Positions 41,022 to 49,755 of a stretch of DNA of 62,293 bases are shown here, in pieces. Both the position numbers and the translations under genes were made by a program. Below the pieces are notes generated by a model. The model searched no databases, had not been told where the DNA came from, and was given only the letters and a program-made list of their open reading frames with translations. The stretch covers positions 1 to 62,293 of the forward strand of contig JAADIA010000049.1 in assembly GCA_013151555.1 (NCBI GenBank), in the 5' to 3' direction. The first letter of the stretch is position 1. Every line of letters begins with the position of its first letter. The DNA comes from Nitrospirota bacterium. Lineage in GTDB: Bacteria > NPL-UPA2 > JAADIA01.

Positions 41022-42017
41022 GAATATTTTCGTTATCTCATCCCTGGCAAAATAAGGGAGCTTGCTTTGCCCCAGGGAAAGTCCGGCTTTCTTTTCAACC
41101 ACCTTTCCGATAATCGAGCTCTTGATTCCTTCCTGCTGATAAAGAGCGTGGAGTTTTTCCGAATCCTCTGGGGGAAGAGCGATAATTAAAGCTCCGGAAG
41201 CCATTAATCCCAGGGGATTAAGACCGAATCTCTCACAGAGCACCTGGCACTCGGGCAGGACGGGAATCTTCTCCTCATAAATTATCATTCCTGTCTGAGA
41301 GGCTTTGCTCAGCTCATAGAGCCCGGTAGCTAAACCGCCTTCGGTGGGGTCGTGCATCGCATGCACTTCTCCCGATTCGACGGCCATCAGGGCTTCTCTG
41401 ACAATGCTTATTCCCGGCTCATAGAGATAGTTCCGGGTTCGCTGGAGGAATTCTTTCCCGAACTTTTTTTCCAGCTCTTCTCCTCTCTCCCGGGCAATGA
41501 CGGAAGTTCCCTCAATGGCAATTCCTTTAGTTAAGAGAATATTATCTCCCACCCGGGTTCCTGAGGACCGGATTAATTTACCTTTCTCCATCTCTCCCAG
41601 CATCTGACCGACGATGATGGGCCGGTCCAGACCGTAAGTAATCTCAACGTGCCCGCCACAGAGGGAGATGTCAAGTTCCTGACAGGCCCGGGAAACCCGG
41701 GAGAAGATGTCTTCAACCAACTTTTCCGTTGTTGTCTTCTCGGGTAAGAGGAGCGTAGCTAAAAACCATTTTGGCCGGGCTCCCATAGTAGCAATATCGT
41801 TGGCATTGACCTGAATTATATAATATCCGATATCCTCAGCAACGAAGGTTATGGGGTCGGTCTTGGCTACTAAGTATTTTTCTCCGCAATCAATGACCGT
41901 AGCATCTTCTCCGATGCGAGGTCCTACTACTACCCGTGCGTCCGTATGGACATATTTCTTGATGAGTTTCTCTAAGAACTCCAGGGGAAGTTTCCCTAAG
42001 GGTAGAAATTCCGTCAT
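41013..42017 (-). CDS. AIR synthase-related (HypE/PurM-like) protein
   Basis: About 334 aa from ATG 42017 (TEFLPLGKLPLEFLEKL), with GGGAGG 5 nt upstream; ATG 42035 is an alternative. The PurM-fold shows VGPRIGEDATVIDCG, TDPITFVAEDIGYYIIQVNA, NDIATMGARPKWFLATLLLP, GGHVEITYGLDRPII and HDPTEGGLATGLYELS. This group resembles HypE (hydrogenase maturation), but no other hyp gene or the C-terminal carbamoyl-accepting Cys of HypE is seen. It is an ATP-dependent enzyme of unknown substrate. The final codons are from a family B repeat. Confidence 0.85.
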   Translation of the reverse strand: MTEFLPLGKLPLEFLEKLIKKYVHTDARVVVGPRIGEDATVIDCGEKYLVAKTDPITFVAEDIGYYIIQVNANDIATMGARPKWFLATLLLPEKTTTEKLVEDIFSRVSRACQELDISLCGGHVEITYGLDRPIIVGQMLGEMEKGKLIRSSGTRVGDNILLTKGIAIEGTSVIARERGEELEKKFGKEFLQRTRNYLYEPGISIVREALMAVESGEVHAMHDPTEGGLATGLYELSKASQTGMIIYEEKIPVLPECQVLCERFGLNPLGLMASGALIIALPPEDSEKLHALYQQEGIKSSIIGKVVEKKAGLSLGQSKLPYFARDEITKIFKD

Positions 42018-42113
42018 ATTTTCCTCCCGGCTCATTTTACCCTCTGCTCTTCTCGATTGCAATAAAAATTGCTCTCAGGAACCGAAAGCGGGGTTTTTCA
42101 ATATATAGATGAC

Positions 42114-42260
42114 GCAATAAATACTTGCGCATTCATATATGGGTAGTGGCAGAGTTTACTCTGCCTCTTCTGTCGAGCATCCTTATACCCTTGCGGGCAC
42201 AGGCGGGCACAAGCAAGCTCGACCACTACGATAGGTAACAATTTATTATGTTTTATGTGG
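42114..42260 (+). mobile_element. MITE-like element, copy 1 (inverted partner at 58640)
   Basis: The core 42143-42229 begins GTAGTGGCAGAGTTTACTCT and ends CAAGCTCGACCACTAC, with GTAGTGG/CCACTAC inverted ends and an internal GGCAGAGTTTACTCTGCC hairpin. The minus-strand reading of 58640-58792 matches it along nearly the whole length, including flanking text (GCAATAAATACTTGCGC on the left, ATGTTTTATGTGG on the right). No transposase is encoded. It lies upstream of the AIR-synthase-related gene. Confidence 0.8.
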
Positions 42261-42290
42261 GAACGAAAAAAAGTCCTTAGCGGGCGGGGG

Positions 42291-42824
42291 TTACTTTATC
42301 TTTGCCCCTTCCCTCAAGGCCTCTTTATTTATTTCCAGGAGATGGTGGGCGCGTTTTGGAAGGACATCTTGAAGATGGTCAAGGACTGTTTTCAGGGGAA
42401 CGACTTTCTTTTGGATAATATAGGCCCCGAGAGCGACCATATTGGCTACCCGGGAGTTGCCTAAATTCATGGCTATCTCAGTGGCCGGAACTTTGATAAT
42501 CTTAAGGTCATCTCTATCCGGATCCCGGTTGATTAAGGAACTGTTAAGGATGAGAAGTCCGTCTTTTTTAATCCGGGGTTCGAATTTATCCAGGGAAGGT
42601 TTATTCATGACGATGGCCGTATAAGGACACGAAGAGAGGGGAGAGGCAATCTCCTCTGAAGAAATGATTACGGTGCAGTTAGCCGTGCCCCCTCTGACCT
42701 CGGCGCCGTAGGATGGTAAATAGGTGACCTGATTACCTTTCCGCATTCCCAGGTAAGCAAGGAATTTTCCCATAAAGATTACTCCCTGTCCTCCAAACCC
42801 GGCCATAATTATTTCTTCATGCAT
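42291..42824 (-). CDS. korC: 2-oxoacid:ferredoxin oxidoreductase, gamma subunit
   Basis: About 178 aa from ATG 42824 (HEEIIMAGFGGQGVIFMGKFLAYL), which is the usual start of this subunit; AAAGG precedes it. Further motifs are YLPSYGAEVRGGTANC, VIISSEEIASPL and NMVALGAYI. With KorA and KorB upstream it forms the CoA-dependent oxidoreductase that decarboxylates 2-oxoglutarate or another 2-oxoacid to acyl-CoA with reduced ferredoxin. No ferredoxin-like delta subunit is in the operon. Confidence 0.92.
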   Translation of the reverse strand: MHEEIIMAGFGGQGVIFMGKFLAYLGMRKGNQVTYLPSYGAEVRGGTANCTVIISSEEIASPLSSCPYTAIVMNKPSLDKFEPRIKKDGLLILNSSLINRDPDRDDLKIIKVPATEIAMNLGNSRVANMVALGAYIIQKKVVPLKTVLDHLQDVLPKRAHHLLEINKEALREGAKIK

Positions 42825-42888
42825 CTTTAATCCTTTACCAGGCGGTCCCGAAATCCGTTCCCGCAATTGTTCTCATTACAAGGCCTCA

Positions 42889-43641
42889 TTAAGAGCGGCG
42901 CTTCGGGGGTGCCTTTTTAATTACCCCCAGAGGAAAACAAGGAATCATCTTTTCTTCCAACCACTTCATTGATTCCTGCGGAGTCAATCTCCAGTAACTG
43001 GGACAAGGGGAGAGGATTTCTACCAGGGAAAGGCCTAACCCCCTTATCTGAAGTTCAAAGGCTGTGCGCATAGCTTTCTTCGCTTTGGCAATATTCGCGG
43101 GGGTGTTCACTGCGGTCCGGTCAACATAAACCGTTCCTGGAAGGTTAGCTAACATCTCCGCAACTTTTAAGGGATACCCGGCCGTAGAGGCTTCCCGGCC
43201 GGCCGGAGAAGTTGCTGTTTTCTGACCAATTAAGGTGGTGGGAGCCATTTGGCCTCCGGTCATCCCGTAAACAGCGTTATTAACGAAAATAACGGTAAGC
43301 TTCTCTTCCCGGTTGGCCGCATGGATTATTTCGGCCGTACCGATAGCTGCCAAATCTCCATCGCCCTGGTAGGTAAAGACGATATTCTCGGGATTTGCTC
43401 GTTTCAGTCCCGTAGCTACGGCGGGAGGTCTTCCGTGCGCGGCCTCAATTATGTCCAGGTCGAAATAGTCATAGAGCAGAACCGCACAGCCGACGGGGGC
43501 GATACCTATCGTCCTTTCCCTTATTTTCAGTTCATCAATGACTTCTCCGAGGAGGCGATGGATAATGCCATGCCCGCATCCGGGACAGTAATGGGTACGA
43601 ACATCCGTCATACATTGGGGGCGACTGAATATTTTCTTCAT
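42889..43641 (-). CDS. korB: 2-oxoacid:ferredoxin oxidoreductase, beta (TPP) subunit
   Basis: About 250 aa from ATG 43641, which overlaps the korA stop by 4 nt. CPGCGHGIIHRLL near residue 18, the thiamine-diphosphate motif GDGDLAAIGTAEIIHAAN with FVNNAVYGMTGGQMAPTT, and TVYVDRTAVNTPANIAKA are family hallmarks. The CxxC near the N-terminus and a later CPSYW segment contribute Fe-S ligands. The complex works in the cytoplasm of anaerobes. Oxoglutarate versus branched-chain oxoacid specificity is undetermined. Confidence 0.93.
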   Translation of the reverse strand: MKKIFSRPQCMTDVRTHYCPGCGHGIIHRLLGEVIDELKIRERTIGIAPVGCAVLLYDYFDLDIIEAAHGRPPAVATGLKRANPENIVFTYQGDGDLAAIGTAEIIHAANREEKLTVIFVNNAVYGMTGGQMAPTTLIGQKTATSPAGREASTAGYPLKVAEMLANLPGTVYVDRTAVNTPANIAKAKKAMRTAFELQIRGLGLSLVEILSPCPSYWRLTPQESMKWLEEKMIPCFPLGVIKKAPPKRRS

Positions 43642-44702
43642 ATCTTCCTTATCTCTGCCAATATTTCCTCGGCAGTAGGGACTCCTCCTCCCATCCTTCC
43701 ATAAAAGTGGACGGGACATTTTCCTTCCCCTGCCAACTTGACATCCTCAACCATCTGGCCGGCGCTCATCTCCACAGTGAGGAGAGCTTTGGCCCGGCCG
43801 GCTATCCCGGCAACGATATCCGAAGGGAACGGCCAGAGGGTTATCGGCCGGAGCATTCCCACTTTCAGTCCTTCTTTCCTGGCTTTAGCTAAAGCTGCTT
43901 TGGATATGCGGGCGGAGGTTCCATAAGCGATCAGGACAATCTCCGCATCCTTCAGGGAAATCGCCTCATAGCGTACTTCCTTCCGGGAAATTTTCTTGTA
44001 TTTTTCCTGTAAATGTTGGTTGTGCTGCTCCAGAGTTCCCAGGTAAAGAGAACGGAGGAGATTGCGCGGCCTTCCCTTAGCTCCCGTCAAAGCCCAGGGT
44101 TTTTTATTCGTTGAGGTTTTTTTGCCTTTCCCTTTCAACTTTAAACTTTCAACTTTAAACTCAACCGGTTCCATCATCTGACCGAGGAGACCATCCCCTA
44201 AAAGGATAACGGGATTACGGTATTTGTCCGCTAAATCAAAGGCCAGACGGGTTAAGTCCATCATCTCCTGTACCTTAGAAGGAGCCAGGACGATGGTCCG
44301 GTAATCCCCGTGGCCGCCACCCCGGGTAGCTTGAAAATAATCGGCCTGAGCAGGAGCAATGTTTCCTAATCCCGGACCGCCCCGCATGATGTTAATGATA
44401 ACAGCAGGCAGTTCCGCTCCGGCTAAATAGGAGATCCCTTCCTGCTTGAGACTGATGCCCGGGCTGGAAGAAGAAGTCATCGCCCGCATTCCGGCCGCGG
44501 CAGCGCCGTAGACCATATTTATAGCGGCTATTTCCGACTCCGATTGCAGGAATACCCCTCCAACCTCAGGAAGTCTTCCGGCCATATAAGCCGTCAACTC
44601 GTTTTGAGGAGTTATCGGGTAGCCAAAGTAGTAGCGGCAGTTAGCTTGAATGGCTGCTTCGCCTATTGCTTCGTTCCCGCACATGAGCACTTTCTTGGAC
44701 AC
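43638..44702 (-). CDS. korA: 2-oxoacid:ferredoxin oxidoreductase, alpha subunit, with repeat insert
   Basis: 354 aa: GNEAIGEAAIQANCRYYFGYPITPQNE at the start (domain I), FLQSESEIAAINMVYGAAAAG, SSSSPGISLKQEGISYLAGAELP, and QADYFQATRGGGHGDYR. Residues about 183-200 (KVESLKLKGKGKKTSTNK) sit between MMEPVEF and KPWALTGAKG, where relatives have a shorter Pro/Glu-rich link. The underlying DNA (44131-44163) is a family C repeat in frame, so the gene tolerated an insertion in a surface loop. The operon order is korA-korB-korC. Confidence 0.93.
   Translation of the reverse strand: MSKKVLMCGNEAIGEAAIQANCRYYFGYPITPQNELTAYMAGRLPEVGGVFLQSESEIAAINMVYGAAAAGMRAMTSSSSPGISLKQEGISYLAGAELPAVIINIMRGGPGLGNIAPAQADYFQATRGGGHGDYRTIVLAPSKVQEMMDLTRLAFDLADKYRNPVILLGDGLLGQMMEPVEFKVESLKLKGKGKKTSTNKKPWALTGAKGRPRNLLRSLYLGTLEQHNQHLQEKYKKISRKEVRYEAISLKDAEIVLIAYGTSARISKAALAKARKEGLKVGMLRPITLWPFPSDIVAGIAGRAKALLTVEMSAGQMVEDVKLAGEGKCPVHFYGRMGGGVPTAEEILAEIRKI
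44131..44163. repeat. Family C repeat inside korA
   Basis: CCTTTCAACTTTAAACTTTC and AACTTTAAACTC match the spacer family C and are read in frame by korA on the minus strand. Confidence 0.75.
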
Positions 44703-44771
44703 TGTTCACCCCTTTATTGTAGAAAAGAACCCTTGAACCCTACATAATTTTATCACTCTCCGGCCGTCCCG

Positions 44772-46175
44772 TCAATCCTTATCAAAATTAGGTAGTGGTA
44801 TTATCGCAGGAGGAACGGGTTGCCCGGAAAATGTCCGGTAGTTGAGGCTTTTCAGGTTGTGCCAGAGAACAGTAACAGCTACTATAAAGGTGAGCAGGCT
44901 GGAAACAGCATAACCTAATCCATAATAGGCGGGACCTAACTTCAGGGTGATGAGGGTGAAAAGGGTGTTTGTTACCAGGAATGTACCGGTGACGAGGAGA
45001 GCGGCCTTCCAGAACTCAAAATAGCAGAGGATAATGATGGTTATCAGAGCCATGATATGAAAAAAGGAACCAAACGTTCCAAGTCGGAAGATACCCAGTT
45101 GGAGGGGTGACCAACCGATGAGACGGAGTATCTTGGGAGCGAAAAGAATAGCCAGAATTGTTATCAGCCCCTGGATTCTCAGCAGGGTGCCGAAACTTTC
45201 CCGCAGGGAACTTTTTATTTCCTCTATCATCATTTCCAGCTCTTTCAAACCGGCTCTGTCCAGGATGGCATCATAATACCCCCGGAACTTTTCGTAGAAG
45301 CTGGTTTCTACTTTTAGCAGAAAGACTCCCAGGGTCGGGACAACGGTCAGATAGGCTAAGAACATGGCCGAATCGTAAGGATAATGGGTGCGAAAGAGAG
45401 ACCAGACGGCATATCCCTGGGGGGAGAACCATAAGATCCATTTATCTACCCAGATGGCTAAGCTGTAAAATAGACCGATAAAGACGAGTTGGGGGAAGAG
45501 TTTGAAATAACGGTAAAAATCCCAGAAGTTCGATTCCTGCCATCCCGTTTCCCGGAGCACCTGGTAAATTAAGACAAAGAGAATAGTCGCTTGGCCAAGG
45601 CTGAATCCGATAAGCCATCCTTCGAGACGGAAGTGCCGTCCCAGGATCATGGCCGTCCCGAGGCCGATGATGTTGCCTTCTAAAAAGGCAAAGGATATGG
45701 TCTTGTAATCCCTCAAAACACTAAGGAAAGACATTACCAGCCAGAGACAGCTCATGGTTACAAAAAGCCCGATGGCGGCTACTTTATACAAGGGGCTGAC
45801 ATTGCTGAAGAGGTAGAAAACGGTAGCCGAGACAAAGCTTATTCCTGCAGTAAGACAGATAGTGCCGGTAAGTGTTGTCCCCAGGGTGGGATCGCGCAGG
45901 TAGAAGCGGTCGGCAATGAACTTACTGATGAGCAATTGCAACATACCGTTTATGACCAGGGAGAAAATGAAAGTATAGACCATGGTAGCCCGGAAGAGAG
46001 CCAGTTCCGATTTGGAGAGTAAAGGGATGGAAAAGGTGGTTATGGCGGCGAGAGAGATGATGGAGAAAATCCAGGGACCGGCGGCAATGACGGCAGAGTA
46101 AAGGTGCGCGGTGATATCGGATAAGTATGTTTCCTCCTTCAGTAAATTCCTTAATCGAAACCCAATCCCGGCCAT
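44772..46175 (-). CDS. pelG: PelG-like polysaccharide membrane transporter
   Basis: 467 aa with about 12 hydrophobic segments, a MOP/PST-superfamily member. AGIGFRLRNLLKEETYLSDI at the N-terminus, YSAVIAAGPWIF, FYEKFRGYYDAI and the VDKWILWF segment are PelG features. It should export the Pel polymer made by PelF across the inner membrane. It is the last gene of the minus-strand operon. The C-terminus (residues 450-467) is polar and extends past the last helix. Confidence 0.9.
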   Translation of the reverse strand: MAGIGFRLRNLLKEETYLSDITAHLYSAVIAAGPWIFSIISLAAITTFSIPLLSKSELALFRATMVYTFIFSLVINGMLQLLISKFIADRFYLRDPTLGTTLTGTICLTAGISFVSATVFYLFSNVSPLYKVAAIGLFVTMSCLWLVMSFLSVLRDYKTISFAFLEGNIIGLGTAMILGRHFRLEGWLIGFSLGQATILFVLIYQVLRETGWQESNFWDFYRYFKLFPQLVFIGLFYSLAIWVDKWILWFSPQGYAVWSLFRTHYPYDSAMFLAYLTVVPTLGVFLLKVETSFYEKFRGYYDAILDRAGLKELEMMIEEIKSSLRESFGTLLRIQGLITILAILFAPKILRLIGWSPLQLGIFRLGTFGSFFHIMALITIIILCYFEFWKAALLVTGTFLVTNTLFTLITLKLGPAYYGLGYAVSSLLTFIVAVTVLWHNLKSLNYRTFSGQPVPPAIIPLPNFDKD

Positions 46176-46186
46176 CTTATCTCCCC

Positions 46187-46298
46187 TTTCAACCTTAAAC
46201 TTTCGACTTTAAACTTAAAACATAGACTTTGGACCTACAGTACCGACCTTAGACTTAAGACCAGACAAATTTTTAGTCTTAGGTCTATAGTCTTATTT
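46187..46298. repeat. Family C-like repeat between pelF and pelG
   Basis: TTTCAACCTTAAACTTTCGA and TTTAAACTTAAAACATAGAC on one side; AAGACCAGAC, TTTTTAGTCTTAGGTCTA on the other. Degraded, but clearly of the C style. Confidence 0.55.
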
Positions 46299-46301
46299 TC
46301 T

Positions 46302-48638
46302 TTACTGCATCAGCTCTTGGTAAAGCTTCGCATAACTTCGCACTACTTCTTCCTGCCGGTAGAAGCGGCTCACCCGTTGCCGACCGCTTTCCCCCATTTC
46401 CTGCCTTAACTTATCGTCAGAGAATATCTTTAAGACGGCTTCGGCCACTTCCTGAGGGTTGCCTATAGAAACGATTAAACCTGCTGCTCCTAATTCCTTA
46501 TCTTCTTTTTCTCTTCCCTGAAGGAGTTCGGCACAAGAACCTACATAAGTGGCTACCACGGGTATTCCTACACACATGGCTTCCATTACTGCCAGGGGTT
46601 GAGCCTCGCTGACGCTGGTTAAGACGAGAACGTCCAGTTTGGGATAATAGAGACGCAGGTCGATGTTGCCGGTAAATTGGATTTTTTCCTCTAATCCTAA
46701 GGACTGGGAGAGCATCCGGCATTCCTCTGCATATCCCGGATCTTCGTCCAATGGTCCCATAATGAGAAACTCTACCCGGGGAATTTTCTCGGCGATTAGC
46801 CTACAGGTCCGAATGAAAGTTTTAATGTCCTTGATAGGAACTACCCGACCGACTAACCCAACCCGGAAGATACCTTCTTTTTCCCTTTGCAGGGAAGAAA
46901 AAGTGTCCACCTGGATGCCGTTGGGAATAATCATCGTTTTATCCGGTTGGGCTCCCATCTCCAGTTGAAGTTTACGATTGTCCTCGTAGAGAGTAACTAT
47001 TCGTTCTGAATGCTCGTAGGTTAATTTGCTTAAAGTATTAAAGAATCCTATCCAGACATCTTTAAGGGAAGTGCCCAGGGGTTCTGCCCAGAGACTATCC
47101 GTCTCCCGGGTATATACCCAGGCAGCGTTGGCAATCTCGATTTTTCTCTCTTCATGGTATATGCCATGTTCCGTTAAAAGAAGCGGTTTCCCCGTTCTCT
47201 TATTAGCCAGGACTCCCAGGAGACCGGCATAGCCGGTAGAGAGGGTATGATAAGCCCTGGCTCGGGGGATGTCTGCCTTGAGTAACTGAAGCAGAGGGAG
47301 AACGATACTCCTGTAGGTCCAAAAAAAGTCAACGAAGGAGGTTTCTTCAGGCATCTTCTGCTCACAGGTCTTTACTAAAAAATCCCAAGCTTGAGGGGAA
47401 AAGAGGAAGGACTGGTCCAGGGATTTTCGACACTTGTCTTCATCAAGAGAATTGATTAATTTATCAAACCCGTCTAAGCTGTTTTTCTCCAGGTTGGTAA
47501 GGAATTCAGCAAGGACATCCCAGGTTTTCTCGTCTATTCTCTTCCCCTGCCGGGTCTCGACATTCTTCTCCTGAAGGTAAACCTCGGATAAGTGAATTAC
47601 ATTCTGAGGAAGAGCAAACTTAAACTCCCGCAAGGAATTTTCAAAGGGGGCTAAGTAAAGAAGAGAGAATCGGATATGGGGCAATCCTTTAATAAGGTTA
47701 CGCACCCAACTGGATACGCCGCCGGGGAAATAGGGATAGGTTCCTTCCAGGATTAAGCAAATATCTGCCTCGTCATCATCTCTTTGCTCTCCCATCCGTC
47801 TCAAGTAGTAATTTGCCAAAGAACGGATGTTCGAATTTTCATCTTTTGTCCAACGGGTTAGGGTCTTCTTTGCCAAATTCTTATCGCCTAAACTTGCCAA
47901 GGCTCTGATAATTTGACAACGCACTTCGTCTTCTTCTTCTTGTTCAAACCTTGCTGTTAACTTTTTCCCTATCTTCTTTGCCTGAAATTGGCCCAAAGCC
48001 CAGGCGGCTAACCTTCTTACCTGCGGGTGGGGGTCCTCAAGCAATGCGACTATCTCTCCGGTGGCTTCTTTTCCTCCTAAGTCCCCCAGGGTAAATATCG
48101 CCGTGCAGCGAACTCGAGGTTCAGGATCCCCGAGCAACTTTCTGACCGGTTTAATAGCTTTAACATCTCTTAGTAGCCTCAAAGCTTCCATGACTTTTAT
48201 CCGAACCTCGACATCCGGGTCCGAGAGCACCCGGATCAACGAGAGGACGGCATATACTTGCCCCTCGGCTCCCAGGGTCTCTGCTGCATAACATTTGCTG
48301 AAAGACCGGCCCCGCTCCAGTTCATCCAGGAGAAGGTCATATTTTTTATCGCTTTCTATGCGGTTGAGAGCCGTTGCTGCTTCGCCCCGCACCATTTCGT
48401 TCTTATCGTTCAAAAAGGAAATCAGCGGGAGGAGAACCGATTCCTTACCGAGATTCCCCATGAGACGACAAAAGTAAGCCCGGAGGAGAAAGGGTTCCGT
48501 TTTAATGAGCTCAGCTAAAGGAGGGATGTATTCCTCCTCCCGTATCTGAAGAAACTTTTCTACCGCTTGCTCTCGCTTGCGCCAGTCCGGGTCTTTCATC
48601 AGGCTGATAAGAGTCTTAATCTCCTCGCGTGGAGACAT
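46302..48638 (-). CDS. pelF: HEAT-repeat/PelF glycosyltransferase fusion
   Basis: 778 aa. Residues 1 to about 285 are HEAT/PBS-lyase-type repeats (EEYIPPLAELIK, DKNEMVRGEAATALNRI, DPHPQVRRLAAWALGQF, each about 31 residues). From about 293 the protein is a typical PelF: DICLILEGTYPYFPGGVSSWV, HTLSTGYAGLLGVLANKRTGKP, LLTEHGIYHEERKIE, MIIPNGIQVDTF, VGLVGRVVPIKDIKTFI and SVSEAQPLAVMEAMCVGIP (GT4 donor site). PelF polymerises the Pel sugar from UDP-sugars in the cytoplasm. The HEAT part is not in Pseudomonas PelF and may dock PelE or PelD. Confidence 0.92.
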   Translation of the reverse strand: MSPREEIKTLISLMKDPDWRKREQAVEKFLQIREEEYIPPLAELIKTEPFLLRAYFCRLMGNLGKESVLLPLISFLNDKNEMVRGEAATALNRIESDKKYDLLLDELERGRSFSKCYAAETLGAEGQVYAVLSLIRVLSDPDVEVRIKVMEALRLLRDVKAIKPVRKLLGDPEPRVRCTAIFTLGDLGGKEATGEIVALLEDPHPQVRRLAAWALGQFQAKKIGKKLTARFEQEEEDEVRCQIIRALASLGDKNLAKKTLTRWTKDENSNIRSLANYYLRRMGEQRDDDEADICLILEGTYPYFPGGVSSWVRNLIKGLPHIRFSLLYLAPFENSLREFKFALPQNVIHLSEVYLQEKNVETRQGKRIDEKTWDVLAEFLTNLEKNSLDGFDKLINSLDEDKCRKSLDQSFLFSPQAWDFLVKTCEQKMPEETSFVDFFWTYRSIVLPLLQLLKADIPRARAYHTLSTGYAGLLGVLANKRTGKPLLLTEHGIYHEERKIEIANAAWVYTRETDSLWAEPLGTSLKDVWIGFFNTLSKLTYEHSERIVTLYEDNRKLQLEMGAQPDKTMIIPNGIQVDTFSSLQREKEGIFRVGLVGRVVPIKDIKTFIRTCRLIAEKIPRVEFLIMGPLDEDPGYAEECRMLSQSLGLEEKIQFTGNIDLRLYYPKLDVLVLTSVSEAQPLAVMEAMCVGIPVVATYVGSCAELLQGREKEDKELGAAGLIVSIGNPQEVAEAVLKIFSDDKLRQEMGESGRQRVSRFYRQEEVVRSYAKLYQELMQ

Positions 48639-48661
48639 TTGGCAATTCTCCTTAAAAATAA

Positions 48662-48728
48662 GACAGAATTAAGTAGTAAGTTATAAGGATTAAGTTTTTC
48701 TTAATACTTAATTCTTAATACTTAATCC
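48662..48728. repeat. Family B palindromic repeat
   Basis: GACAGAATTAAGTAGTAAG and TTATAAGGATTAAG on the left are complementary to CTTAATACTTAATTCTTAAT and ACTTAATCC on the right. The right arm contains the stop codon of the pelE-like gene. Confidence 0.8.
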
Positions 48729-49755
48729 CATCCTTTGCGCCCGATTCCTCCGTCCAGAAACTGATGATATCCAGAAATCTGTCCGGATGGGGGTGTTTTT
48801 CCCGTATTCGGTTGCAGATAGACGGTATCTTTTCATATTCGCCGAATTCATAACAGCATTGAGCCATACCGAGCAGAGCCCGGAGATTATCCTCGTCATA
48901 GGAGAGAGCCTTTTCAAACCGTTCCCGGGCTTCAAGGAAATTCTGCTTTATAATAGAGATGCGGCCCAGGTTGTTATAGACCTCGGCCTGCTCGGCTTCT
49001 AAGGTTAGAGATTCCAGATATTCGGTTTCGGCTAAGTCAAGGTAGGTTTTTTTTGCCTGGGTATCAAGCAATCCCGACTCACAGTATTCCAGGGCAATAT
49101 TAGCCAGGATCCGGTGCGCTTCACTACTCTCGGGATGGGCGGAGGATTCCTTTTGCGCCTGGAATATATTGGTGGTAAACTCCTCATGTCCTTCCGATAT
49201 GTGAGAAGCAGCTTCGGACCGGACTACCGCGTAGGAATCTTTAGCCAGGCTGTGCAATCTTTCCAGGGACGACTTATCTCCTAACTTGCCTAATATGCGG
49301 GCAGCTCCCGCTCTCCGGCTCGCGTCTTTGTCGCTGAGCCCCTGGACTGCCGGTTCGATCTCGGTTCCCTGACGGACAAATTCGGGAAGGTTGACTATTT
49401 TCCCCGGAAGTTTTTTCCTTCTACCGGAGCAACTCATATACTTTTTATATTCGTCACACAGGTCACTGACTGCTTCCGGGTCAAGCTTATTTCTTAAAAA
49501 GAAAAGGAGCAGTACCCCAAGCAATCCCCCTACCGGAATGGTCAGGGTGAGAGAGGTTCCCAGCAAGATCCAGTTTCGATAGCCACTCTCCTTCTTCAGG
49601 GTTTGCATCAGTCCCAGGGTTACACTGGCCGAAGCAAAAAGGTGGAGAAGGATAACCAGAGAAATCCCGGAGTTGGATAACCCCTCCTTGATGAGAAGAC
49701 TTACCGCCAGGCCCTCTAAAACCAGGCTGGCGAGAAGAAAAAAACTTCCTAACAT
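48715..49755 (-). CDS. pelE: PelE-like membrane protein with HEAT and TPR
   Basis: 346 aa. Two or three N-terminal membrane helices (about 3-95), a basic cytoplasmic link, a HEAT-type segment (about 130-190, DKDASRRAGAARILGKLGD and DSYAVVRSEAASHI) and TPR repeats (about 195-335, including AEVYNNLGRISIIKQNFLEA and ALLGMAQCCYEFGEYEK). The membrane-plus-TPR plan matches PelE, the inner-membrane partner of PelD and PelG. It overlaps pelD by 7 nt. The last residues (DGIKY) and stop lie in a family B repeat. Confidence 0.82.
   Translation of the reverse strand: MLGSFFLLASLVLEGLAVSLLIKEGLSNSGISLVILLHLFASASVTLGLMQTLKKESGYRNWILLGTSLTLTIPVGGLLGVLLLFFLRNKLDPEAVSDLCDEYKKYMSCSGRRKKLPGKIVNLPEFVRQGTEIEPAVQGLSDKDASRRAGAARILGKLGDKSSLERLHSLAKDSYAVVRSEAASHISEGHEEFTTNIFQAQKESSAHPESSEAHRILANIALEYCESGLLDTQAKKTYLDLAETEYLESLTLEAEQAEVYNNLGRISIIKQNFLEARERFEKALSYDEDNLRALLGMAQCCYEFGEYEKIPSICNRIREKHPHPDRFLDIISFWTEESGAKDGIKY

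Noticed and set aside
41013-42017. Calling the AIR-synthase-related gene hypE
   Set aside because: No other hydrogenase maturation gene is nearby and the C-terminal Cys of HypE is missing; the protein ends EITKIFKD.
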